Made by a program: the position numbers and the translations under genes | The notes under the pieces: model-generated | Seen by the model: only the letters and a program-made list of their open reading frames with translations | What the model was told of the DNA's origin: nothing | Databases searched by the model: none | DNA from: Pisaster brevispinus | Lineage: Eukaryota; Echinodermata; Asteroidea; Forcipulatida; Asteriidae | DNA: 64,000 nt | Assembly (NCBI GenBank): GCA_023634235.1 | Contig: JAMKCF010000003.1 | Span: 25,821,299-25,885,298 of the forward strand | Direction of reading: 5' to 3' | Shown: piece by piece, positions 34,830 to 46,532 of the stretch | Numbering within the stretch: position 1 is the first letter of the stretch | Layout of the letters: every line of letters starts with the position of its first letter

Positions 34830-35565
34830 GGTTGTGCGTATGCGCGCGTACAAATAGATTATGCGCAATAATTCATACTAATATCATAGATATAGAATAT
34901 CGATTGCGTTGCGCGTATCATAAATTGGCTTGCGTAAGCTTGCGCGCGCGCTCAACACGCGAGAAGCCAGCTGGTTTTAAACAGCTCCAGCTGTGTCTAT
35001 TTCAGCCCAGCCTCGCTACCATGGGCAGCGCGCCGTATCGATACCTCTCGTCACTAACCCCTGGTAGGGTTGTACTGAAAAACTGCGCTGATTGGCTCCC
35101 ACGGGTGACTACTTTACGTGCACGCTTGTTAAAAACTTTCGAGCGCATGTATGGCGCTTGTAGGACGCTTAGTACGCGCGTGTGAAAATGCAAGTATTTT
35201 GACGCGATTCTATTTCAAATGAATCATGTTTTTACACAGTCACCCTGAACTGCATACAGTTAGACATATCACAAAATCAAAGAAGAATGACAGAGGACCA
35301 GTTGCTCATTGACTTGATGCCTCTTTTGCGCGTTACCATACTTGAGCGCGCGCATAGAACGGATCGGCCCAATTAAAATGTGCTAGATTCTAGCACATTT
35401 TAATGAACCAATTCCAGGGGTTATGATCGAGCAAGGCATGCTGGGAAAAATGGCGCGGCGAGATCGATCACCCCTGGGAACGAGGATGATTTCAGCCGTT
35501 TAAACACACCCACGTGACGCACTCTCGACCAATAGGACAGCCTAAACTGTCTGGGGTATTTATGA
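34830..35565 (+). repeat. Second tandem copy of the 35985-36220 repeat
   Basis: Outside the Mutator-like insertion, this stretch resembles 35985-36220 (AAATAGATTACGCG..., CAACACGCGA, CCCACGTGAC, ACTGTCTGGGGTATTTATGA). It provides an empty-site comparison for the element at 35008. Confidence 0.6.
35008..35488 (+). mobile_element. Mutator-like non-autonomous element, copy with 9-bp TSD
   Basis: A 481-bp full-length copy, ends CAGCCTCG and CGAGGATG, with a perfect 9-bp duplication ATTTCAGCC (34999-35007 and 35489-35497). The interior matches 1144-1597 throughout, including the TGCTAGATTCTAGCACATTT palindrome. Confidence 0.8.
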
Positions 35566-35707
35566 ATGTTGTTTAAATGTGTCCGTATTATTCAACGCTG
35601 TTGTGCTGATGTTGAGTTGATAAATCTTGGTTTTTGTCACTATTCCATAAAATTGGTTTTCAAAATGTACCACAAACCTGTCATATAATAATGCCCACTG
35701 TATCATT

Positions 35708-35873
35708 GGGAATAAAAGAGTGGCGACGAGTTCTTAAACGGCCGTTTAAAACCGGCAGGGTCGTGGCCGTGCGATAAAGGCCCTCGCCTGTGGCTCGGGC
35801 CTTTATCGCATGACCACGACCCTGCAAGGTTTTAAACGGCCGTTTAAGAACGAGTCACTACTCTTTTATTCCC
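35708..35873. mobile_element. Foldback element, second copy
   Basis: Reverse-complement counterpart of 19902-20067, with a few substitutions. The centre reads CCCTCGCCTGTGGCTCGGG. Confidence 0.8.
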
Positions 35874-36226
35874 ATTCATAAATGCCCTTTTGTTAAAAAG
35901 CGATTTTTTGTTTGTTTAGACAAACTGTGACAATCTGTACATTTTGTACATTTTCATTTTTTTTTTAAAGTTATGTTTGGTGCGCGCTGGGTTGTGTGTA
36001 CGCGCGTGTAAAAATAGATTACGCGCTGGTACTAAAAGCTATATATTGCGTTTCACGTAATTTAATTGGCGTACCATGAGCTTGCGCGCCCAACACGCGA
36101 AGCCAGCCGGTTTCAAACACTCTTGGCCGTGCATATTCATCTGTTTAAACACCCCCACGTGACATGCTCTCCACCAATAGGAATAGCGAAACTGTCTGGG
36201 GTATTTATGAATAAAAATTAGGCCTA

Positions 36227-36358
36227 TAGACTGAGCAAGTCTCGAGCGTATTCGAACATTGGGATCCGTTAAAGCGCGTGAGTTTGTTTCTTTAACACGA
36301 ACGTGGGACCACAGTGGTCCCAAAAATGTTCGAATACGCGCGAGACTTGCACGGTCTA
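36227..36358. mobile_element. Foldback insertion absent from the left arm
   Basis: About 132 bp starting TAGACTGAGCAAGTCTCG and ending with the near-complement CGAGACTTGCACGGTCTA. The left arm at about 19550 reads straight through (GGCCTATTACC in complement), so this is an insertion at a TA site after the arms were duplicated. Confidence 0.75.
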
Positions 36359-36469
36359 TCACCATTTTTCATTTTATATGCATTGCCCTGTTTAAGTGAC
36401 TTTTTAGCGCGTCCATGATGTGTGTGTACGGCTAGTGGCGCGTATGTACGCGCGTCCGATCTTAGTCAG

Positions 36470-36732
36470 CCTCGCTACCATGGGCAGTGCGCCGTATCGA
36501 TACCTCTCGTCCATCCTTGTTCCCAGGGGTGATCGATCTCGCCGCGCCATTTTTTCCCAGCATGCCTTGCTCGATCATAACCGCTGGAATTGGTTCATTA
36601 TAATGTGCTAGAAACTAGCACATTTTAATTAGGCCTGGGCCGATCCGTTCTACGCGCGCGCTCAAGTACGGTAACCCGTAAAAGAGGCATCAAGTCAAAA
36701 AGCAACTGGTCCTCTGTCATTCTTCTTTGATT
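36470..36732 (-). mobile_element. Mutator-like element, partial inverted copy
   Basis: Counterpart of 19170-19440. It carries the same terminal rearrangement (5' end joined to the 3' CGAGGATG end), showing that the rearrangement preceded the arm duplication. Confidence 0.65.
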
Positions 36733-37439
36733 TTGACACTAGAGGGCGCGCGTTACAAAAGCTGATACATTACCAACTCGATTACATTGATCTCCACAGT
36801 TTAATGGAGGTCAATGCTCGATTAGCAGTAGACCCGACTTGAACCAAGTCTACAGACAGGCCTGATTTGATCATGACGTCACAGCCTCTTTACACTGGGT
36901 TGAGGAGAGATCGCCAAATATAATTATAATCCTATAAAATTACGTAACAGGTGAACATCAAATGATGAAATATTCTTGAGTTGGTTAAGCATGACTTTTA
37001 CTGTTAAGTGAAGGGTTATATTGAACTCATTTTGAAATACAAGTAGTCTAAAGAAGTGTACAAGACTCGAAATCTTCTGTCTAGAAAACATAGAGTCAAC
37101 CCGACCCCATGATTTAACTTTATCCTGATTAAACGTATACAACTGTTAGTGGATATAATAATTTGTTTTTCAATGTAGTTATAATTATTACAATTTAGTT
37201 GGTTTTGGTGGTGGCAATACTAAGCGGTTAACGCTGTGGTCTCTAAAAGATATAGAGAAAATTACCTACAGAAAATAAACGTGTTTTCTCTTGCTCAACA
37301 ATAAAATGGAAACGAGAGTGATCCCGAAGGTCGCAACCTTTTTGGTGGAAATAATTATGCTAATCACGAAGTTGGATCAGACACTTGAACACTTACAGCG
37401 CACTTGGGTTTCTTACTTATATTCAAGCTTAACGATTAT

Positions 37440-37784
37440 AATTTGAGCTATACCGCTGCATTAAAAAGTCAAATGCACCCTAATGTAGATTTTGGTGTAC
37501 AGTGTACTTCCTCATACTTGCTGGGATAACGTATTCATAAATGGTTGGATAGAAAAGACCGAAGAAACAAACTTTGCTAAGCCTGGTTCTGGTCTAGTGC
37601 TCAACAAAGAAATATAAAAAGGCATGTGCAAGAGGGTGTGGAAAGTTGAAAAGAGAATGAATTAACGTTTTCACTGGGAGCCAATTATTATTCTTGTATC
37701 GTCTGTGAAGTTCAACCACAAGCCGTCCAGTCAGAAAGTACGAGACTGCATACAGAGTAACGTTGTTGGTTATCAGTTTTCAAA
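37440..37784 (+). promoter_or_regulatory. FReD C promoter with TATA box
   Basis: Conserved block around TGCTGGGATAACGTATTCAT, then a consensus TATAAAAA at 37613-37620. Copies B and D have TATTTATG and GATTTATG at this place. Confidence 0.55.
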
Positions 37785-39868
37785 ATGGACCCCGCATGTA
37801 TAAAAATGACCGTGTTGGTCTTCGTAGCCATGTTTGCGATGAGAGCAAGATCCCAAACTGAGCACAGCATTGGCTCATATACAACAAGCGAGACTGAACG
37901 ATGTGTGTGCCAGCCACACGTCACCATCAACCCGCCCGTCTGCGGACGCTCCGTTCCCGTGAATTCCGGTACCGGCTGCAACTGTACGACCGTCCAGGAA
38001 TCGGTTTCCTCTGAGCTACGGGACATGAAGCGACAGTTAGAAACACTGCAGTCAGCAGTTACTACCATAGTTAGATTGCTAACAGGTATAGTAACATAAT
38101 TTACCAAGTGAAAACTGTCTTCTTCTTCTTCTTTTTTTCTTCTTAAAACTTCATACTTGAAACTTTGCAAATTTGTAGATTCGGCTTTTAGAACCCGTGC
38201 CATCACTTTTTGCACGCAGATGTGCTTATGATGATCAAGTTTCAAAATGGTTAATGCCGTTGATCTGTTGTCTGTTGACAGAACATTTGGGGGACAAACG
38301 TGTACGCCGCCAAAATTGTTGTCAAAAGGCTATATATAAAACAGAACGATTTTAAAATGCCGTGTTCCCTGATGCTGGTGCAAGTGGTGCAACATACAAA
38401 ACGACAAAGGCGGAAGCACCTGAGGTTATTGTGGCTTTATCAATGTAAATGTATTTAGTGGAGAATGCTATTACAGTCAATTCTGTGGTTGCTGAATCAC
38501 ATCCTGCAGTTTGGGAAAATGATAGGTGTAGTTTTAATGATGAACTCTGGAGTAAATCTTTTGCAAAATTCGTTGAAATTCTCTTTGATAGGATTGGGAG
38601 GAAATAAAATAAAACGAATTTATTTTAAGTCATATTAAATCAACGGGAATAAAAAGCTATGTTTTGTTGTGTACAGCTGCCCATCTTAAGGATTGTTCTG
38701 AGATTCTTGCGAGGGGTGCATCGATCAGTGGTGTGTACACGGTTCAACCTCTAGACTCCGGTGAGGCTTTCCAGGTGTACTGTGATATGGAGACAGACGG
38801 TGGTGGATGGACGGTAAGATAACACGCTAGCGTATGAATGAGAGAACTCATCTCTAAGAGTGACTGTTTATAAGACCAGGAAATTAATAAATGAACACGT
38901 TCCTTTGCCAGGTTTTCCAGCGGCGCCAGGACTGCAGTGTGGATTTCTACTTGGACTTTGCCAACTACAGCCGGGGCTTTGGGAATCTAGAGGGAGAGTT
39001 TTGGCTCGGAAATGACAACTTGCACCGTCTGACCGCTCAGGGCGAGTACGAACTCCGCATAGATTTATCGGACTTCGAGGACGAGTCCAGGTATGCCGTC
39101 TATGACTCGTTCAGCATCGCCGATGTGAGTGACAACTACAGGCTGACTTTTGGAAGTTACTCAGGAACCGCAGGTAATAAACCAATATTAATCCCGAAAA
39201 TGTATTGAGACAAGGAACTAATGTTGCCTTTCTGATTGGTCTTTGTTTTTAAAAAATATTTCCCCGGAGTTCCACAGAGAAAATGAATTCAAAGAGGTGA
39301 CGATGGTTCTGATTTCCTCGATGGTACACATTGTGTTTAAATTCACAGTTTTCGAGAAAAGTACATGTTTAATGTTGATTTATTGGGCTTAAAACATACA
39401 CAAGTTACTTTTCTCAGAGAAGTTATTAATAACTGTGAAGACAATTATATTAAGTTTTAATCGTTTTGATAGGCTGAGTTTAAATTAGACGAAAAGTAGT
39501 ACTCCAAAAATAGAATAAGCGTCAAATGAAATAAAATTAAATATTAATACAAATAAAAGAATAAGAAAGGTTATCGCGCATCCTGTAAAATTAAAGGATC
39601 TTTCTTTGTTTCAGACGACTCGCTGAGCTACCACAATAACCGTCAGTTCTCTACTAAAGACCGAGACAACGATGAAGATGGCAGGAACTGTGCCAAGTTA
39701 CGCCACGGTGCCTGGTGGTACGGAGCCTGCAGCCATTCTAATCTTAACGGGGCGTATCTCAACGGGACCACAACTGAATATGGTCGGGGAGTCGTTTGGC
39801 ATTACTGGAAGGGGAGTTATTACTCACTCAGAACCTCAGAGATGAAAATACGACCCACTCCACAATAA
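37785..39868 (+). CDS. Secreted fibrinogen-related lectin-like protein, copy C
   Basis: Exons 37785-38085, 38677-38813, 38912-39173, 39615-39868 (phases 1, 0, 1), 317 aa. Architecture as in copy B: signal peptide (ITM-like leader [15 protein letters not shown]), CVCQ/PVCGR/GCNC cluster, coiled coil at about 72-98, fibrinogen domain from about 106. The second exon is two codons longer than in B and starts [14 protein letters not shown], the SHSNLNG pocket segment and [10 protein letters not shown] are kept. A Gly-to-Cys change in exon 3 (RRQDCSVDF where B and D have DG) adds an odd cysteine, which could pair between chains. The exon-4 surface differs most ([16 protein letters not shown]). All exons are open, so it is probably functional. 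An ATTAAA poly(A) signal lies at 39904-39909. Confidence 0.88.
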
Positions 39869-40299
39869 TAACACCATACCACTCACTGTGTTGCCGCTCA
39901 CTGATTAAAGTCATACCAGTACCAATCCCCGAGACAAATAGTTTCCCTTTGAAATTATTTTAAAGTCGGGAAATAAGCCACTAACCCAACATGTATTATT
40001 GTGATGGCCGTTATCGTGATAAAGTTTATATACAATCCTCAACTGCAGCCGTTTTTTTTCTGCACTTAAAAAAATAGCTTCTTTGAACCGTTACCAAAAG
40101 AGAGGATAACTAAACAAAAATAGTATATTAACGGTAAAAACTAAATCTAGGTCTACCCTTTCAAAAATGTAGGTATACCTTTAATTTTAGCTTGCAAGTC
40201 AAACCCAGATAAAATAATAAACAATTTGTTGATTTAAAGCATTTGATGTTACAGATGATTTTTCTAACAATAAAATGGTCACTTCATTTAAAAATTTGT

Positions 40300-40374
40300 T
40301 GTTTATTTTTGTTTTGATTGGTTATTTATTTATTTGTTTATTCATTCACTTATTTATTTTTTATATAGGCCTAT

Positions 40375-40411
<37 letters not shown>

Positions 40412-40445
40412 TATTTGTTTGTTTATTTATTTATTTAATTACTTA
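40300..40445 (+). repeat. (TTTA)n / (ATTG)n simple repeat
   Basis: TTTATTTA runs around eight or so uninterrupted ATTG/GATT units at about 40375-40411. The counterpart of 16840-17080 after copy B lacks the ATTG expansion. Confidence 0.85.
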
Positions 40446-40854
40446 TTTGTGTGGGTGTCAGATTATAAATCTTGTGAAAGTCCATGCGTGGCCTGATCTC
40501 TAACTATACACACTGACAAGGTTCCAGCAAGGATGAAATGAAAGGGTGGGCGCCTCTTTGTTCGACCAATCTTGCAAGCCAGATGTGGTAAGCTTCCGGG
40601 CCCCATGAAAATATGAGGCTGTAGATACACTTAGGAGCCATGTGAGGTAATTATACCTACTTTTAAACTTCCATGCTCAGTACAGTACGCACTGCAAAAC
40701 CATTGCTTGAAAAAAGCATTATACATTTACGTTTAAATTTGTATTTTGTTTAGTCCCCCCCCCCCGATAAGGTTCATACGTGCCTGACACCGAAATAATA
40801 GGCAAACGTCATTATGCCAACCTGAGTATTAAAATTTTAAACTTATTGGAATAA

Positions 40855-41400
40855 TACTTGGGGTAGGTCATGCATTTGACAGATTAGTGTAATTATGACA
40901 AGTTATTGCAACCTGTAAGTTATTTGCTTCAACTTTTTAGGAGCCATGATAAATTTGGGCTTTAAAGTTGGTCCTTTTTGTCTTGTAAAGTGGAGAAGTG
41001 CTTCTTGAAAACTGGCAGCAGGTCATTTTGAGAAAAAAACAACATAACAAAACTTTTTAAAAAGTGTCATTTTTCGTAGTGTTTCATAAAAATATCCCAA
41101 TTGGCTGATCTGCCAAAAAATGAAAGAAAATCTCAATTTTAGTTGTCTAAAATATGTTCGATTAATTTTTAAGAGGCTGAGAGACTTAAGTATTTCTTGA
41201 GTTATGTTGATGCATTAGCATTCGTTGCTATCTTGGAAGTTTACTTAATGTGGAGCGTCCACACGACCCTAATGGATGCACCACACTAAGAAGGCAACAA
41301 ATCTTGCACCAAACTGAATATCATAGTTAGTAGGCCCTCAAAATCTGTTTTGGGGGTCATGCAGTTAATAGATTGTGTAAATATAACAGTTAATCACAAC
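40855..41400 (+). repeat. Two-copy tandem repeat, about 490-bp period
   Basis: GGTCATGC...CAGATTAGTGTAATTAT at about 40867 recurs at about 41356 as GGTCATGC...AGATTGTGTAAATAT. The same unit, in shifted register, lies at 61290-62590 after copy D, interrupted there by the solo LTR. An unknown satellite-like repeat trailing the FReD genes. Confidence 0.5.
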
Positions 41401-41842
41401 CTATGGTAGTGAGGGTTTATTCGGCTGCAAAGACATTGCTAGGTGATTCATGTAACAATCCCATGACGATGTTTTAATTGAATATCACACAGCCCACATT
41501 CCCTCCTGCATGTGTTCTAAGTACTATAGGTCGTGCATGATGTTTTTGAAAGATGTGAGTGACATCCACGCTAACAGTCTCATGCGGCTTTCTCCGGTTG
41601 ATTTTTCCAAATTATTTTGTCGAACTTATGGTGTAATTATTTTCCTTTTGGTTATTGAATTAATGGCCCAAACAAATAGTGACGTTAAGAGTCAACCCCG
41701 TGTTCCAAATTATGTAGGTTTTTAAGTAAACCGCGATGTGCCGGCAAGATATTGACTAAATGATGGATGACAAAATACAAACAGTAAAATAGTATACACG
41801 ATTATTAATATTATTGGGTAGTAGTGATGGTGGTTGTCGTTG

Positions 41843-44085
41843 TTTAATTAACACTCATCGTTTTTCTTTTAATATTAGACTTATCTTTAGTCATTTGAAC
41901 TATTCCTAGAACCCTTATAACCCGCCTAAAACTGTATGCCTAACTTAAATATGTTGTTCTTTATCATATAGAAATCAAAATGATACATGGTCTACGTTCA
42001 CACAGTTACATTCTCCCATCAATAAGGGTGATGTTCTGGAGGGTATTCTATATTGTACAATGATAATATTCATCTAAGTAAGAAGTGTGTTTACTATAAG
42101 CATTGGTACACTACTCAAGCATGCTTTCGGGTCAGCCACAGAAGGCATGTACCTTCTTACGAGGTCGGATGGAAACCTCTTCAACCTCTCGAGACTCAGA
42201 GCACAGACCAAAGTCCGAACGAGATGCCTCAGAGATTTCCTGTTAGCATACGATGCAGCCATCACTACTCACACACCAGATGACCTGAAGCAGCTCATGG
42301 ATCGATTTTCTGCAACTTGCGAAGACTTCGGACTTACCATCAGTCTAAAGAAAACGCAGGTAATGGGCCAGGACGTGGATGAACCACCCTCTACCAGCAT
42401 CGCCAACCATGAGCTTGAAGCTGTCCATGAGTTTGTGTATCTTGGTTCAACAATCTCCGACAATCTCTCCCTTGAAGTAGAACTCAACAGGCGTATTGGA
42501 AAGGATGCCACAACACTCTCCAGGCTGACAAAGAGATTCTGGTGCAACAAAAAGCTGTCAGAGCATACCAAAGTCCAGGTCTACAAGGCTTGTGTGGTGA
42601 GCACGCTCCTCTACGGCAGTGAATCCTGGACCCTACGCTCCCGTCAAGAATGTAGACTAAACGTCTTCCTTATGCGATGCCCGAGGCGCATCGTCGGTAT
42701 CTCCTGGACAGACCACATGACCAACAACACAGTGCCTGATAGAGCGGGAATCAACTCCATGTTTACCCTCCTCAAGCAGATACGTATGCGTTGGTTGGGT
42801 CACGTCACTCGTATGGAGGACGGCCGTATCCCAAAAGACCTCCTGTATGGAGAGCTGGCATCAGGGAAGAGGCCGTTAGGAAGACCCAGGCTGCGCTACA
42901 AAGACACTAACGTGACCTCCAGTCACTTGCCATCGATACAACCACCTGGGAAGCAGCCACTGCAGACCGATGCGCCTGGAAGCAGGAGGTGCAGAGAGGT
43001 CTTGCCAAGTTCGAGGAAGACCTGTCGCTACGGGCTGATGAGAGACGGCTCCTAAGGAAGGCTCAGCCTCAAGCAGATAGAACGGCTTCACCTCTCACCT
43101 GCAGTTACTGCGGTAGAGACTGCTGCTCCCGCATTGGACTCTACAGTCATACCAGACGCTGTTCCCAAACCGACGTCCAACGGCACAACTCCATGATCCT
43201 CCGGGATTGACGGATGCCTACTACTGTGGTCTACATTCACAGAGTTACATTCTCCCATCAATAAGGGTGATGTTCTGGGGGGGGGGGTATTCTATATTGT
43301 ACAATGATATATTCATCTTAGTAAGAAGTGTCTTTACTACAAGCATTAGTAGTAAGCAGGGTAACAATTTCATTTGTGGTCTATTATACAACGATGGTCA
43401 TTTTTCTTTCACTTGTTAATTTTAGGAGTAAGTAGGTCGCGCTAATTTATTGGAGTAGACAAACCTTCTGTAACTCATAGTTGCTTGAGTTCTTAGATAA
43501 AACTAACAAAAAGGACGCTGTTCGACCAGCAGCCAACATTTGTACTGCTGTTCTAAAAATGCTCATTTCTTGTAATCCTTGTCTGTTTTTCCCTCCTCGC
43601 TGTTTTTACAACATATTGTGGTTTCCTGTTTGCTGTAGTCTCCAGGTTGGTGTTTTGGGGAAAACTCTTCGCAACAGTAACCATTTCTCTTTTCCGCCTA
43701 CCAGAACTAAACGTTTTTATAACAGCCCCATCCCATTGTTTACTAGAATTTAAAACAAATGATCCGGTGCTTTGGTTCTGGTAGTTAATGTTTTTATTGC
43801 CTTTATTGCTTCAAATTGTTTGTTTTGCTTTGTATAATAGTTGTATTTTTAACTAATAATTATAGTGTGATTTAAAACGATTCATGTTTTTCTATTTACT
43901 ACTTTTTGTAAGAACGCATCCAATTTGGGCTGCGGGATACGATTTGTGTTTATTTGAAATAAAATATCAAATATAGAAATATAAATACTTTGGACAAAAA
44001 GAGTATTTCTATAAGGTCAAACTACTATAGGTGGAAGATTGTTAAAATTTTATGCTTATATTTGGTCGAGTTCATGTGTACAAAA
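41843..44085 (+). repeat. Paralogue of the 20450-21239/34471-34720 locus
   Basis: Outside the retrotransposon insertion at 42109-43226, this aligns in reverse complement with the two flanks of the SINE/transposon nest. It lacks the SINE and the 13-kb transposon, so it represents the empty site for both. Confidence 0.75.
42109..43226 (+). pseudogene. Non-LTR reverse transcriptase fragment with C-terminal zinc finger
   Basis: The frame at 42087-42905 gives DGNLFNLSRLRAQTKV, FLLAYDAAITTH, FGLTISLKKTQVM, VYLGSTIS, LLYGSESWTL, RMRWLGHVTRMEDGRIPKDL and SGKRPLGRPRLRYKD, the ordered motifs of a non-LTR RT from the catalytic box to the end. The catalytic FADD-type box has become AYDA, so a catalytic Asp is lost. 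A frameshift near 42905 moves the rest (KFEEDLSLRADERRLLRKAQ, then CSYCGRDCCSRIGLYSHTRRC, a C2H2-like finger) to another frame, ending at the TGA at 43208-43210. It is 5' truncated and dead. Flanked by a long direct duplication (see findings). Confidence 0.8.
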
Positions 44086-44640
44086 TCTAGAATCTAGCAC
44101 ATTTTAATTAGGCCTGAAGCCGATCCATTCCACGCGTGCGCTCAAGTTTGGTAACCCGTAAAAAAGGCATCAAGTCAAAAAGCAACTGGTCCTATGTCAT
44201 TCTTCTTTGATTTTGTGATATGTCCAACTGTATGCAACTCAGGGTGACCGTGTAAAAAACAAAAGATTCATTTGAAATGGAATCGCGTCAAAATAATTGC
44301 ATTTTCACACGCGCGTACTCAGCGTCCTACAAGCGTTATTCAAGCACTCGGAAGTTTTTGAACAAGCGTGCATGCAAAGTAGTCACCCGTGGGGAGCCAA
44401 TCAGCATTGTTTCCCAGTACATCCCTACCAGGGGTTAGTGACGAAAGGCAGGTATCGATACGGCGCGCTGTCCATGGTAGCGAGGCTGGTACTAGCGGCT
44501 TGTCTATTGCTCACCAAAAAACACTCGTAAAAACAAAGAAGGCCAATATAATATAGAGATCAATGGAGAAGACCAGTTGCTCTAGACGCGCCATTTTTTC
44601 TTTTCCCAGAATGCCTTGCTCGACCTTAACCCCTGGAAGT
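44085..44640 (-). mobile_element. Mutator-like element, degenerate inverted copy
   Basis: 44087-44489 is the reverse complement of the element's first 350 bp or so, ending with GCGAGGCTG at about 44480-44488. 44585-44638 resembles the 3' part (AATGCCTTGCTCGACCTTAACCCCTGGA). A further diverged piece lies at 44690-44800. Confidence 0.6.
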
Positions 44641-45098
44641 TTGACTTTAAAATATCAAAATATATTAGAGATTTCAATGTGTTAGAGACTTTCCAGAGCG
44701 GGCTGTCAAAAGACGCATCAAGTCATGTAGCAACTGGCCCCCTCTCATTCTTTTTTGACCTTTTGATTCGTCTAACTGTATGCGGTTTAGGGTGACCTAG
44801 ACTTGACCCAAGTCGGACTTTTGTCGAGTCCTTAATCGCCTGCATGCACTCCACATACACATCGCAGCTTTAGTTCAACACAGAGCCGTATATTGGGAGA
44901 GTTGCGTCATGAGGGGACCAGTTATTTTGGTCACGTGGTTCATGGAGCGTGAAATTCGCCATCTTGTCTCCAAGCAAAGAAGTCGCCATAAAATACAAAT
45001 TACGTTGAGTGTAATACGAATGTACACAACGACAGACCGTTCGTCAACATCTGCAGTGCCGTTATTTTAAGGTTTGACTTTGAAACAGTCTTAAAAGT

Positions 45099-45212
45099 AT
45101 GCCGAGCTGCTGTGTCTGTGCCTGTACAAACGGGTCATCAACAAAAGGAATCAAACTATTCAGATTCCCACGGGACAAAAAGAGAAGGAAAGACAGTGAT
45201 TGCGAGTATTAA
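45099..45212 (+). pseudogene. THAP-domain first-exon remnant
   Basis: ATG at 45099 opens a 37-codon frame starting MPSCCVCACTNGSSTKGIKL and continuing FRFPRDKKRRKDS. This is the start of a THAP zinc finger (C-x2-C with the FRFP motif). The remaining Cys, Trp, Pro and His of the finger are absent: the frame stops at the TAA at 45210-45212 and no clean donor is visible. Upstream DNA (44920-44990) has promoter-like features: GGTCACGTGG at 44931 and CGCCATCTTG at 44957. It may be the 5' end of a THAP host gene or of a P-like transposon; the P-type transposase fragment at 1909 is not adjacent. Confidence 0.55.
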
Positions 45213-46496
45213 CACACATGCATATTGGGATTGAGGATGCATGTGTACCATCCCCGCAACTAGAGTAGGAACGACAACCGTGGTGGGCTGCGAATAAAAC
45301 CGCACAACAATTACCAACTTGATTTCAAGACTAGGTATATACATGCAACTGTAACTTCACCAGGAAAGAGGAAATTTAAAAATGTCAATGATGTTTTATA
45401 GTTTTGTAAATTTTGAAAGGTAAAACTGAGAATAAATAAAGAGGAAATCAGATGATCCGAGGAAAAGTTGCATGCCTGTATATACTGGAAGATAAAACAT
45501 GTATGATACCACACCTACAAATAACAGTAGATAAAAACAATATTCAGGTGAATGTTTATGAAGGTTTATTCATTCAAATTTATTCTTGCACTCAAGCAAT
45601 CCAGATGATCCTACTAAAAGAATATTAAACTGATTAGTTCTATAATTGGCTTTGTGTGGCTTAATCTTGAGGATTAGCATCATCAAAATGTTAGCACAAA
45701 ATTTGCTATGTACTACAAATTACCCTGTCTAATATGCAATCACTCAGTATGTCATAAAAAATCAAAACTCATTGATTCAAAATCGCCCATTGAGAAATAG
45801 TTTAATATTAAAAGGTGTTTGTGTAATGAACAGCTAGTACATAACATGTAGCTGGAGACATGGGGGACGGGGTCATTCAGGTCCAAACCTGGCCTCCCTT
45901 TATTAATAATCATAGACTATGTGCCAATTTGTTCACAAAATTGTGGCAAAGTTATGGTTTTTGACCTGTGGAGGCACGTGCTTCTGTTCTAACAAATTCA
46001 TCATTTGGAGTTATTATTATTATTATTATTATTTAATCGGCCATTTCACAAAGAACAATAATAATACATGTAATTGCAAATAAGATTATAGTAATAGGAA
46101 ACAAATTCAAAAAAAATATGTTGAACAGAACTACATGAAGGCATACATGCTAAATAATGGCAACTAAAGCACTGGTCCTGAATGAAGATGACTGACATAA
46201 GGTTTGGATACAACAAGAAACATGTGAAGAATAGATAAGAGAGTATGGTAGATTTGGAAAGGACATGAAAAAGGGTGGGAGAGGGAAGAGCAGGGAACTA
46301 GGGACAGAGACAACCCATTTCAAGCTGGCCAGGATTAACAAAAGAGTACTTAAACCCTGTGACCCTGTGACTAACAGGTAAAATCATACAAAGCCAAAGT
46401 GAACTGCAACTCACAATCCTAATTCAAGTTTACACTTACAAGTATCGTGTTGTACTCCTTGTCCTTTGAAATGTCTGATCCCAAAATAGGTGCATT

Positions 46497-46532
<36 letters not shown>

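Larger units (their letters stand above)
35565..37440 (-). repeat. Right arm of large inverted repeat
   Basis: Reverse-complement partner of 17520-20215. It runs straight into the FReD C upstream region. Relative to the left arm it has gained the foldback at 36227-36358 and lost DNA at about 36732. Confidence 0.75.

Noticed and set aside
37712..38245. 177-codon minus-strand ORF opposite FReD C exon 1 (also at 14349-14687 and 59234-59617)
   Set aside because: It is the antisense shadow of the conserved first exon; it is open in all copies only because the sense exon is conserved, and it shows no domain.
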